Below, piece by piece: positions 1 through 5,319 of a DNA stretch of 36,612 bases. The notes under the pieces are model-generated. The model was not told where the DNA came from. It did no database searches and saw nothing but the letters and a program-made list of their open reading frames with translations. Positions within the stretch are counted from its first letter, which is position 1. Every line of letters starts with the position of its first letter. The translations under genes and the position numbers were made by a program. Source of the stretch: GCA-2747515 sp964427825 (lineage in GTDB: Bacteria; Patescibacteriota; Minisyncoccia; Moranbacterales; GCA-2747515); contig CAYRUU010000005.1 of the NCBI GenBank assembly GCA_964427825.1, forward strand, positions 1 through 36,612, in the 5' to 3' direction.

Positions 1-595
1 GGCGCGCCAGTTTTCAACTGGCACGAAATTCGGAAGCGAAAAAGGAAAGGTTCAAAATCCCGCCCGCATTCCTCCCCAGACCCCTCCTGCGGGCGGGAAG
101 AAAGCCGAGGCGGGGCAATTCCATTCCCCCAGAAAAATAGTTTGCCCCGCCGAGTCCAAATTAGTTTTCAGGATTTTCGTCAAAAAATGTTCGAACTTCG
201 TCCAAAAAACACCGCCAAGTTTCACTTGTTGTGCGCGCGATTTTTTTCAAAAGGAAAAGAAGCTTTTTTGCTGGATCTTGCTTTTAGCGAGCAGAGCGGC
301 AAGACTGTTCGCCTTTTTTGTTCGGTCGGGCATGGCGGAGTCCTCCCTAAATCCCTCTTCTGCCACATCCTCCCGAGGACGATTCTTTTTTCGGCAGATG
401 TGAGTACGTATTTTGTAAAGAAAAATGTGCTGCCAAATAGAGATACTGCCCCCTATGCGTGGGCAGCGCTAAGGGGCTCTCTAGAATTTTTCTTTGACTG
501 AACTCTTTTGACTAAATGCTAAAAATTTCATATGCTAACTATTGATAGGTGATTTCTTTAATACTATACAATTATCATAGTAAAACTATACTAAT
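1..595. other. Non-coding, hairpin-rich stretch with no convincing gene
   Basis: I see no convincing gene here. The first 160 bases contain three perfect inverted repeats: arms 6-12/16-22, 59-68/88-97 and 109-118/142-151. A fourth, shorter one lies at 446-451/461-466. An open frame at 142-501 begins at a TTG inside the third repeat, lacks a ribosome binding site and resembles no family I know, so I do not call it. The end of the stretch (540-595) holds the promoter and operator-like repeats of the XRE gene. Confidence 0.5.
563..591 (+). promoter_or_regulatory. Promoter/operator candidate of the XRE gene
   Basis: The heptamer ACTATAC occurs at 563-569 and again at 585-591. ACTAT at 563-567 forms an inverted repeat with ATAGT at 577-581. 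The second heptamer contains a TATACT -10-like box just before the start codon at 596. Direct and inverted repeats overlapping a promoter next to a small XRE gene are typical of autoregulation; that role is inferred. The transcript would be nearly leaderless. Confidence 0.45.
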
Positions 596-805
596 ATGCC
601 AAAGAAAAAAGCTACAATTGCAGAGAATATAAAGAAATATCGAAACAAACTTGGCATCTCGCAAGATCAGCTTTCAAAAAAGGCAGATTTGGCTTTTCAT
701 ACGATTGCTAAAATTGAGGCAGGCTCAACCCCCAATCCGACAATTGATACGGTCAAAAAAATTGCAGATGCGCTCAGTGTTTCACTTGATGATTTAATGA
801 AATAA
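596..805 (+). CDS. XRE-family helix-turn-helix regulator
   Basis: This 69-residue protein is a single Cro/C1-type HTH domain, with the recognition region around residues 19-50 (GISQDQLSKKADLAFHTIAK) and the family's closing pattern of a final helix ending SLDDLMK. It should bind DNA as a dimer and probably represses its own promoter, where direct and inverted repeats overlap the -10 region. It is the first gene of an apparent operon: the GIY-YIG gene starts 5 bases after its stop, followed by the HsdR remnant and an ASCH gene. Base composition is AT-rich like the rest of the island and unlike the genes after 4440. The family call is firm; what it controls is inferred from position. Confidence 0.9.
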   Translation: MPKKKATIAENIKKYRNKLGISQDQLSKKADLAFHTIAKIEAGSTPNPTIDTVKKIADALSVSLDDLMK

Positions 806-810
806 AAAAT

Positions 811-1422
811 ATGAACGAGATTATTTACATACTTACAAATGAAGCAATGCCTGGATATGTTAAGATTGGAAAAACAAATAATAATCTTGAGCAACGTGTT
901 CGAGAATTAAGTGTATCTACCAGCATCCCGCTTCCATTTACAGTTTTCTACGCTTGTACTGTAAAGGATGCTCATTTTGTAGAACATCAGCTCCACGACG
1001 CTTTTGACGACAGCCGCGTTAATCCAAAAAGAGAATTCTTTAGCGTTGCGCCCGAGCGCGTGGTTGCGGCTTTGAAATTAGCAGAAATAGAAAACATAAC
1101 TCCTCAGAAAGATATTGTTGACTCAAAAGAGGATCAGAACGCACTTAATGATGCAAGAAAAATACGGGGAAGATTTAATTTTGAAATGGTAAAAATTCCT
1201 GTTGGCGCCGAATTATATTTTAGCCGTGATGAAAATGTCAAAGCGAAGGTTATTGATACACACGGAGTCAATTCTATTGAATTTAATGGAAAGAAAACAA
1301 GCTTGTCTCAGTCCGCTCAAAAAATACTCGGCTATAAATATGGCGTAGCCGGAACCGATTATTGGATGTATGATGGCGAAACGCTTGATGAGCGCAGAAG
1401 AAGTTTTGAAAGCGGAAGATAA
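811..1422 (+). CDS. GIY-YIG (T5orf172/MUG113-type) protein with RAMA-like C-terminal domain
   Basis: This 203-residue protein has two parts. Residues 1-90 match the T5orf172/MUG113 branch of the GIY-YIG nuclease superfamily: a YILTNEAMPGYVKIGKT strand-turn, an RVREL helix, then the pattern around FVEHQLHDAFDD and REFF. After a polar linker, residues 128-203 (from about FNFEMVKIPVGAELYF to WMYDGETLDERR) resemble a RAMA module, a small domain found with restriction and methylase proteins and thought to sense modified DNA. I see no transmembrane segment. It lies 5 bases after the XRE gene and 15 before an HsdR remnant, so a DNA-processing or defence role is plausible. The N-terminal assignment is good; the RAMA assignment is by eye and less certain. 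Confidence 0.75.
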   Translation: MNEIIYILTNEAMPGYVKIGKTNNNLEQRVRELSVSTSIPLPFTVFYACTVKDAHFVEHQLHDAFDDSRVNPKREFFSVAPERVVAALKLAEIENITPQKDIVDSKEDQNALNDARKIRGRFNFEMVKIPVGAELYFSRDENVKAKVIDTHGVNSIEFNGKKTSLSQSAQKILGYKYGVAGTDYWMYDGETLDERRRSFESGR

Positions 1423-1437
1423 CAAACGAGTAAAACT

Positions 1438-1740
1438 ATGGCAAATGCTAAAGAAGCAAAAGCGCGAATAAAAATAAATAAACTGCTTGAACAAGCAGGT
1501 TGGCGATTTTTTGATAGTGAAAAAGGACAGGCAAATATTTCGCTTGAACCGAATGTAAAACTTACCCAAAAAGAGATTGATGCTTTCGGTGAAGATTTTG
1601 AATCTACCAAAAACGGCTTTATTGATTTTTTACTGCTTGACGAGAAAGGTTTTCCACTTGTTATTCTGGAAGCCAAAAAGGAAGAAGAAATTGACCAAGT
1701 TTTCAAGCTTATCAAGCAAAGTTATACCTACAATAAATAA
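1438..1740 (+). pseudogene. N-terminal remnant of a type I restriction HsdR-like subunit
   Basis: The 100 residues match the start of HsdR-type proteins: a KINKLLEQAGWRFFD opening and then the PD-(D/E)XK nuclease core, GFIDFLLLDEKGFPLVILEAK, with D63, E78 and K80 as the metal-binding and catalytic positions. Full HsdR subunits run to many hundreds of residues, with a QxxxY helix just after this point and then a helicase motor. Here the frame ends about 20 residues after the ExK motif and no helicase follows. It sits in frame order inside the XRE/GIY-YIG/ASCH operon, 4 bases before the ASCH gene. I treat it as a truncated gene; a functional stand-alone nuclease domain is possible but less likely because the closing helix is missing. 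Confidence 0.75.
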
Positions 1741-1744
1741 AATT

Positions 1745-2086
1745 ATGAAAATTCATAAGATGAAATTAGCCACTACTCCTTTTGAAAAAATTGCTAGTGG
1801 TAACAAGGTTATAGAATCAAGATTATACGACGAAAAACGACAACAAATTAATCTTGGGGACCAGATTGAGTTTGTTTGCAATGACGACCAATCAAGAAAA
1901 GTGACTGTGATTGTAAAAGCGCTCTATCGTTATCCCGCTTTCGAAAATCTTTTTTCAGATTTCTCTCCGTTACTGTTTGGTGGAACCTCAAAAGAGGAAT
2001 TGACCGAAGAAATTGAAATTTTTTACTCAAAAGAAGAGCAGGAAAAGTACGGAGTAATCGGAATAAAAATTGAAACTGTGAAATAA
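1745..2086 (+). CDS. ASCH-domain protein
   Basis: This is a 113-residue single-domain ASCH protein. The family signature is seen near the N-terminus: FEKIASGNKVIESRLYDEKR followed by LGDQIEF, a beta-barrel entry with the basic loop used for nucleic-acid binding. The middle carries the usual helix after YPAFENLF, and the end is a YGVIGIKIE strand. ASCH proteins are PUA-like folds; some bind RNA and some bacterial members hydrolyse modified cytidines. The start at 1745 is the first ATG after the HsdR remnant stop; the open frame extends further upstream but there overlaps the HsdR remnant in another frame. A second, larger ASCH protein is encoded convergently just downstream. Family call firm, substrate unknown. 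Confidence 0.85.
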   Translation: MKIHKMKLATTPFEKIASGNKVIESRLYDEKRQQINLGDQIEFVCNDDQSRKVTVIVKALYRYPAFENLFSDFSPLLFGGTSKEELTEEIEIFYSKEEQEKYGVIGIKIETVK

Positions 2087-2091
2087 AAAGA

Positions 2092-2126
2092 AGCCCAGCT
2101 AGCGCGTTTCGCTAACTGGGCTGTTT
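2092..2126 (-). terminator. Terminator between convergent ASCH genes
   Basis: AGCCCAG at 2092-2098 pairs with CTGGGCT at 2116-2122, and TAGCG at 2100-2104 pairs with CGCTA at 2110-2114, around a 5-base loop. On the minus strand the stem is followed by a T-rich run (complement of the A-rich bases 2083-2091), so it ends the GNAT-ASCH transcript. On the plus strand only a short T run follows. Confidence 0.8.
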
Positions 2127-2144
2127 GGGGACCAATCTCGGAGG

Positions 2145-3008
2145 TTATATCCGAGCGAACTCAAGTACCACGACGCCGAGCTGTTCCTTGCTGGCAGGGT
2201 AAATCTGCTTGAACAAGCTAAGCACTTCGTTTTTGGACTTCGAGTCTGGAGCGATCTTCTCCCATGGCTCGACATTGAGCATCTCCGCGAAAGTATTGTA
2301 TCGCCTGATAGCGGCAACTTTCACGTCGAAGCCCCCGGTGTGAGTCATGAGACGGATACGTTCGCCGACCTGAATTCGGTTGATGGTGTCGTACCTAACC
2401 CGCACTTCGAGGGTTTTCTTGCCCGACTTGATCAGGTCATAGAACCTCCTCTTGATTCTCATCGTTCTCATGGTTGTTTCTCCTATATCCAAGCTCCACT
2501 GTTGCGTGACGATGTTGGGATGGTAACCGGCAGGCAGAGCCGCGTCCAGTTTCCAACCGATTCGCTGAAGCGACATAACTTCATCGGCGGTTGGGTTGAT
2601 GTGGATGTACAGCTTGTGGCCGTACGGCACTAGTTGGTGCGGGATGTCAATCAGCAACGCCTCGAATGCCACCGCGTTGGACGCGATGAATGGCATCACC
2701 TTGATCGGACTCCCTTTCTTTGGCGTTGCTCCGGCCACGCCGATAACTCGTCCAGTGCTATCAGTCGCGACGTAGATGAGCTTATACTTTGTGTTTATGT
2801 CGAACGTGGCTCTCCGGCTGTGGCCGTCGAACAACGCGTGCACCCAGTCGTCGGTGATGCCCTCGAATGAGCTTTGCAGCTTTTCGAGAAGCAGTCTGCC
2901 AACTTGTTCCTTGATGTCCTCGTTGCCATCGTCGAGTGGCAAAACCGAGACGTGAAGCTGATCGAGCGACATGATTTTACTCGTTCCGTAGAGGGGCTTG
3001 TAGAGCAT
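2145..3008 (-). CDS. GNAT-like acetyltransferase fused to a C-terminal ASCH domain
   Basis: With the start at 3008 the protein has 287 residues. The N-terminal two thirds look like a GNAT fold: IYVATDSTGRVIGVAG is the central strand pair, and IGWKLDAALPAGYHP near residues 145-160 is the usual closing strand region. The last 105 residues form an ASCH domain beginning at MRIKRRFYDLIKSGKKTLEV and ending with a LGVVVLEFARI strand. Alternative starts are 2972 (ATG, 12 codons later) and 3128; the last would overlap the HsdM remnant and is unlikely. The gene is clearly richer in G+C than its AT-rich surroundings and lies on the opposite strand between HsdR and HsdM remnants, which suggests later insertion. 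It ends at a strong terminator facing the other ASCH gene. Substrates of both domains are unknown. Confidence 0.75.
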   Translation of the reverse strand: MLYKPLYGTSKIMSLDQLHVSVLPLDDGNEDIKEQVGRLLLEKLQSSFEGITDDWVHALFDGHSRRATFDINTKYKLIYVATDSTGRVIGVAGATPKKGSPIKVMPFIASNAVAFEALLIDIPHQLVPYGHKLYIHINPTADEVMSLQRIGWKLDAALPAGYHPNIVTQQWSLDIGETTMRTMRIKRRFYDLIKSGKKTLEVRVRYDTINRIQVGERIRLMTHTGGFDVKVAAIRRYNTFAEMLNVEPWEKIAPDSKSKNEVLSLFKQIYPASKEQLGVVVLEFARI

Positions 3009-3056
3009 GGTTTCCGTCACGCCAGCCTTGTAGTGACTGTCAGAACTCCCAGCCCT

Positions 3057-3158
3057 GATGAAGTCTTTGCGGAGAAAGAGGAAGAAATTATCAATGCGAA
3101 CAAGCGACTGATCGACATAATGGAGCAAAAAATTTCTGATGTTTTAAGTGAAATTTAG
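3057..3158 (+). pseudogene. C-terminal remnant of a type I modification methylase (HsdM-like)
   Basis: The last 33 codons of an open frame read DEVFAEKEEEIINANKRL followed by IDIMEQKISDVLSEI. This amphipathic helical tail is typical of the end of HsdM-type N6-adenine methylases. Nothing upstream in the frame resembles a methylase: upstream is the antisense of the GNAT-ASCH gene, and base composition changes near 3050-3075. I therefore read it as the surviving 3' end of hsdM, cut by the inserted segment. An HsdR N-terminal remnant lies at 1438-1740, and the two would be the outer ends of one lost restriction operon. An origin as the tail of another coiled-coil protein cannot be excluded from 33 residues. 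Confidence 0.55.
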
Positions 3159-3160
3159 AT

Positions 3161-3421
3161 ATGGTCGAGTTTATTCAAAAAATTTGGTTATTACTAATAG
3201 ATTTTTTGCAAAATTTACATGATTTTGTAAATCCTTTTTTGCAAAGACTCGACCCAGCACTTTTCCAAAACATAATTTTGGGTGTTTTAGCAATTTTTAT
3301 TCCGTTTGCAATTATTTTTCTTACGGACGTTCTAGATCTCACAAAAGAAAAAAGGCGCGAATTTGAAAAAATAGTCTTAAATGATGAAGTACTTGGAAGA
3401 AAGTTTAACAAAGGTCCTTAA
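3161..3421 (+). CDS. Small membrane protein, possibly an N-terminal fragment
   Basis: This 86-residue protein starts 2 bases after the HsdM remnant stop, a spacing that suggests the two were once translated together. Residues 1-33 form an amphipathic start and residues 36-58 (NIILGVLAIFIPFAIIFL) form a clear transmembrane helix. A charged segment with KEKRREFEKIVLNDEVLG follows, and the frame stops soon afterwards. The abrupt end right after a conserved-looking motif makes me suspect that it is the front of a longer membrane protein whose remainder was deleted. I do not recognise a function. Composition is AT-rich like the island. Confidence 0.55.
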   Translation: MVEFIQKIWLLLIDFLQNLHDFVNPFLQRLDPALFQNIILGVLAIFIPFAIIFLTDVLDLTKEKRREFEKIVLNDEVLGRKFNKGP

Positions 3422-3460
3422 AGGCTTTAATTAATTTGATAATTTAGAGCTAATAAAATT

Positions 3461-4060
3461 ATGAACATTTGTATTTTTGGTGACAGCATAACCTATGGAG
3501 CTTTTGACACAGAAAAAGGAGGCTGGGCTAACCGCTTGCATCTTTATTTGGATAGTAAAAATGATTTTGAAGACGAGGTTTATAATCTTGGTATTTCAGG
3601 GGATCATACTGAAGGGCTATTGGAGAGATTTGACTCAGAAGCAAAATCTAGAGAGTCTGACTTTTTGATTTTTGCTATTGGCATGAATGATTCTCAATTT
3701 GTTATTTCTGAAAATCAGAATAGAGTTCTGCTTGAAAAATTTGAGCAAAACATAAAAGAGCTTATATCCAGAGCCAGAAAAATAACCAATAAAATTCTTT
3801 TTGTTGGGCTTACGCCGGTAGATGAAGCCAAAACCGTTCCGATTCCTTGGGATACCGACAAAATGTATAAAAATGAATACGTTGAAAAATACAACAGTAA
3901 AATTAAAGAAATTTGCGAAAGTGAGGCGGTGGAATTTATTGATATATTTTCGGACATGATAAAAGAAAATTATACGTCTATGCTTGTTGATGGCTTACAT
4001 CCTGATGCAAAAGGACATGAGTGGCTTGCGAATAGGATTGTTAGCGAGATAAAACTTTGA
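3461..4060 (+). CDS. SGNH/GDSL-family hydrolase
   Basis: The 199-residue protein is a compact SGNH hydrolase, a family of esterases and lipases working on acyl or acetyl esters. All four blocks are present: GDS at residues 7-9 with nucleophile S9, NLGISGD around 42-48 with the oxyanion glycine, GMND at 74-77 with N76, and DGLHPD at 177-182 giving catalytic D177 and H180. There is no signal peptide or membrane segment, so it is probably cytoplasmic. It lies alone 39 bases after the small membrane protein and is followed by an inverted repeat and a broken transposase. Family call is firm; the natural ester is unknown. Confidence 0.9.
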   Translation: MNICIFGDSITYGAFDTEKGGWANRLHLYLDSKNDFEDEVYNLGISGDHTEGLLERFDSEAKSRESDFLIFAIGMNDSQFVISENQNRVLLEKFEQNIKELISRARKITNKILFVGLTPVDEAKTVPIPWDTDKMYKNEYVEKYNSKIKEICESEAVEFIDIFSDMIKENYTSMLVDGLHPDAKGHEWLANRIVSEIKL

Positions 4061-4062
4061 CA

Positions 4063-4092
4063 CTAGACTAGCAAGCTCATGCTAAAGTCTAG
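4063..4092. repeat. Imperfect inverted repeat after the SGNH gene
   Basis: CTAGACTAGCA at 4063-4073 pairs with TGCT at 4080-4083 and AGTCTAG at 4086-4092, with a two-base bulge. It begins right after the SGNH stop and ends just before the transposase remnant. It may be a weak terminator, though no T run follows, or a remnant of a mobile-element end. Confidence 0.5.
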
Positions 4093-4094
4093 AG

Positions 4095-4265
4095 ATGCAT
4101 CTCAGGCAAGGGAAAATATCAAAAAGAAAAGCACAATAGATTTTAAAGTGTTTTGCACAAGATCTATCAGTAACACAAACCGTATGCATTGCAAATGTGA
4201 ATCGCAATACTGTAAATGCTTGGTACAAACGTTTTCGTATTGCATTGCAATTGCCTCTTATCAAG
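4095..4265 (+). pseudogene. Broken IS1595-like transposase, N-terminal part
   Basis: Translated from the ATG at 4095, the frame reads MHLRQGKISKRKAQ, an in-frame TAG at 4137-4139, then ILKCFAQDLSVTQT and VNRNTVNAWYKRFRIALQ. The last part is the HTH of IS1595/ISXO2-type transposases, which normally follows a zinc-binding N-terminus; here that N-terminus is missing, a stop interrupts the frame and the catalytic domain is absent. It is a dead fragment at the point where the AT-rich island gives way to the GC-richer housekeeping genes. The rest of the interval to 4441 has no gene; it holds a perfect palindrome. Confidence 0.6.
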
Positions 4266-4354
4266 AAGAACAAGCACAGCGATCTTCTGTGGAATGTGAA
4301 TGAGATGAAGGTTATTTTGGAGAGGAGGTCGTTGACGACGGTGGGGAATCGTGT

Positions 4355-4372
4355 ACCCTTGTACAAGGGTAT
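4355..4372. repeat. Perfect 18-base palindrome upstream of maf
   Basis: TACCCTTGTACAAGGGTA is its own reverse complement, with no loop. It lies about 70 bases before maf, at the island boundary. It could be a binding site for a dimeric protein; no promoter is obvious beside it. Confidence 0.6.
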
Positions 4373-4441
4373 GCGCGATGTGTGTGGCAGCGGTGCCGCT
4401 TCACCATCGGCACATTGCGTGAAACATAATCATACTACTCT

Positions 4442-5032
4442 ATGGCACAACGTACAATCGTCTTGGCATCGCAGTCTGTGCATCGCAAGATGCTGCTTGC
4501 GCAGATTGGCATTGCAGACGCCGTGATCGCGCCGAGTGACTATGAGGAGGATCACGCCGTGGACGTTCCGCCGCATGAATTGGTGATGCAGTTGGCATTG
4601 GGCAAAGCGCAAGATGTTGCGCAGCGCTATGATGACGCCATCGTGATCGGTGGTGATACGCTGATTACTTTCGGTGGGGCGGTGATCGGCAAGCCGCGAG
4701 ATGCAGACGATGCGCGCGAGACACTGATGCGTTTTTCGGGCAAGCGCGTTGGCGCGGTGAGCGGATTTGCCGTGATTGACACGAAAACCGGCATGACCAT
4801 CACGGACTACGGTGAAGGTGGTGTGTATTTTCGCGATCTTGCGTTGGAGGATATTGACGCTTACATTGCCACGGGTGAGCCGTTGGTACTTGCTGGTAGC
4901 TTTGGTGTGTTGAAGCGTGCCGCACTTTTTGCCGATCGTTATGATGGCGATTTCTTCTCTATCGTGGGGCTGCCGCTTGCCAAATTGCGTGACGCTTTGC
5001 GTGCATGCGGTGCGGACCCACTCACGCGCTAG
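4442..5032 (+). CDS. maf: Maf-family nucleoside triphosphate pyrophosphatase
   Basis: The 196-residue protein is a typical Maf/YhdE/YceF pyrophosphatase, a cytoplasmic house-cleaning enzyme that hydrolyses non-canonical or pyrimidine nucleoside triphosphates to monophosphates. The N-terminus has the LASQSVHRKMLL motif (usually LASxSPRR) at residues 8-19. GGDT at 70-73 carries the catalytic aspartate (ADT in most relatives), and GKPRDADDA at 83-91 is the next conserved block; GDFFSIVGLPL near the C-terminus is the closing motif. Replacement of the usual SPRR by SVHR is mildly unusual. It is the first gene after the AT-rich island and shares the G+C-rich codon use of the following genes. It ends about 10 bases before the putative ileS leader promoter. 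Confidence 0.93.
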   Translation: MAQRTIVLASQSVHRKMLLAQIGIADAVIAPSDYEEDHAVDVPPHELVMQLALGKAQDVAQRYDDAIVIGGDTLITFGGAVIGKPRDADDARETLMRFSGKRVGAVSGFAVIDTKTGMTITDYGEGGVYFRDLALEDIDAYIATGEPLVLAGSFGVLKRAALFADRYDGDFFSIVGLPLAKLRDALRACGADPLTR

Positions 5033-5039
5033 CTACCAT

Positions 5040-5067
5040 TTGATTTTTTCACCGTTTGGTGTAGGAT
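5040..5067 (+). promoter_or_regulatory. Candidate promoter of the ileS T-box leader
   Basis: TTGATT at 5040-5045 and TAGGAT at 5062-5067 are separated by 16 bases. Transcription would start near 5074, giving a leader of about 230 nucleotides up to the terminator, a normal length for a T-box. The -10 box is poor, so a promoter further upstream remains possible. Confidence 0.4.
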
Positions 5068-5073
5068 AGAAAC

Positions 5074-5304
5074 ATCAACCATGTCTCATGACGGTGGCAA
5101 TCACCATCGGATACCACGTTGCCGGTGCGATGTGGAGAGACGCGGGAAGAACATTGCCGGTGCAATTAGTAGACCCCGTCGGGTATGCCCGTTACAGCTG
5201 TATGAGTGAGGCTGGGGCGCGTGTGCGCAGTATACAGTCTAATTAAGGTGGTACCGCGGCCTTTGATGTCGTCCTTAACAGATGTGTTAAGGATTTTTAT
5301 TTTT
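5074..5304 (+). promoter_or_regulatory. T-box riboswitch controlling ileS by transcription attenuation
   Basis: A canonical T-box (AAGGTGGTACCGCGG) lies at 5245-5259. Upstream, GTCTC 5083-5087 can pair with GAGAC 5137-5141 as the base of a stem I. A second hairpin at about 5143-5178 carries GAA on one side and AGTAGA on the other, like the S-turn of T-box stem II, and CGGG/CCCG around 5180-5191 forms stem III. TTAAGG 5243-5248 can pair with CCTTAA 5273-5278 (antiterminator), while TCCTTAACA 5272-5280 pairs with TGTTAAGGA 5285-5293 and precedes a T run (terminator); the two are mutually exclusive. Uncharged tRNA-Ile should stabilise the antiterminator and allow ileS transcription. I could not fix the specifier codon: AUC occurs at 5074, 5100 and 5106, AUU at 5153. 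The element itself is firm. Confidence 0.92.
5272..5304 (+). terminator. Intrinsic terminator of the ileS T-box
   Basis: A perfect 9-base-pair stem (5272-5280 with 5285-5293), a 4-base loop and an 11-base T-rich tail interrupted by one A. Its 5' arm is shared with the antiterminator. The ileS Shine-Dalgarno and start lie just after it. Confidence 0.92.
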
Positions 5305-5319
5305 GATCAAGAGGGATCT

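Noticed and set aside
142..501. 119-codon open frame on the plus strand
   Set aside because: It begins at TTG inside an inverted repeat, has no ribosome binding site, and its translation resembles no family known to me; described only as part of the non-coding stretch.
2340..2870. Two open frames opposite the GNAT-ASCH gene
   Set aside because: They are antisense to recognisable GNAT and ASCH domains and show no motifs of their own.
5206..5319. 38-codon N-terminal extension of IleRS
   Set aside because: It would translate the T-box and terminator; the family-like N-terminus and GAGGG site fit the ATG at 5320.
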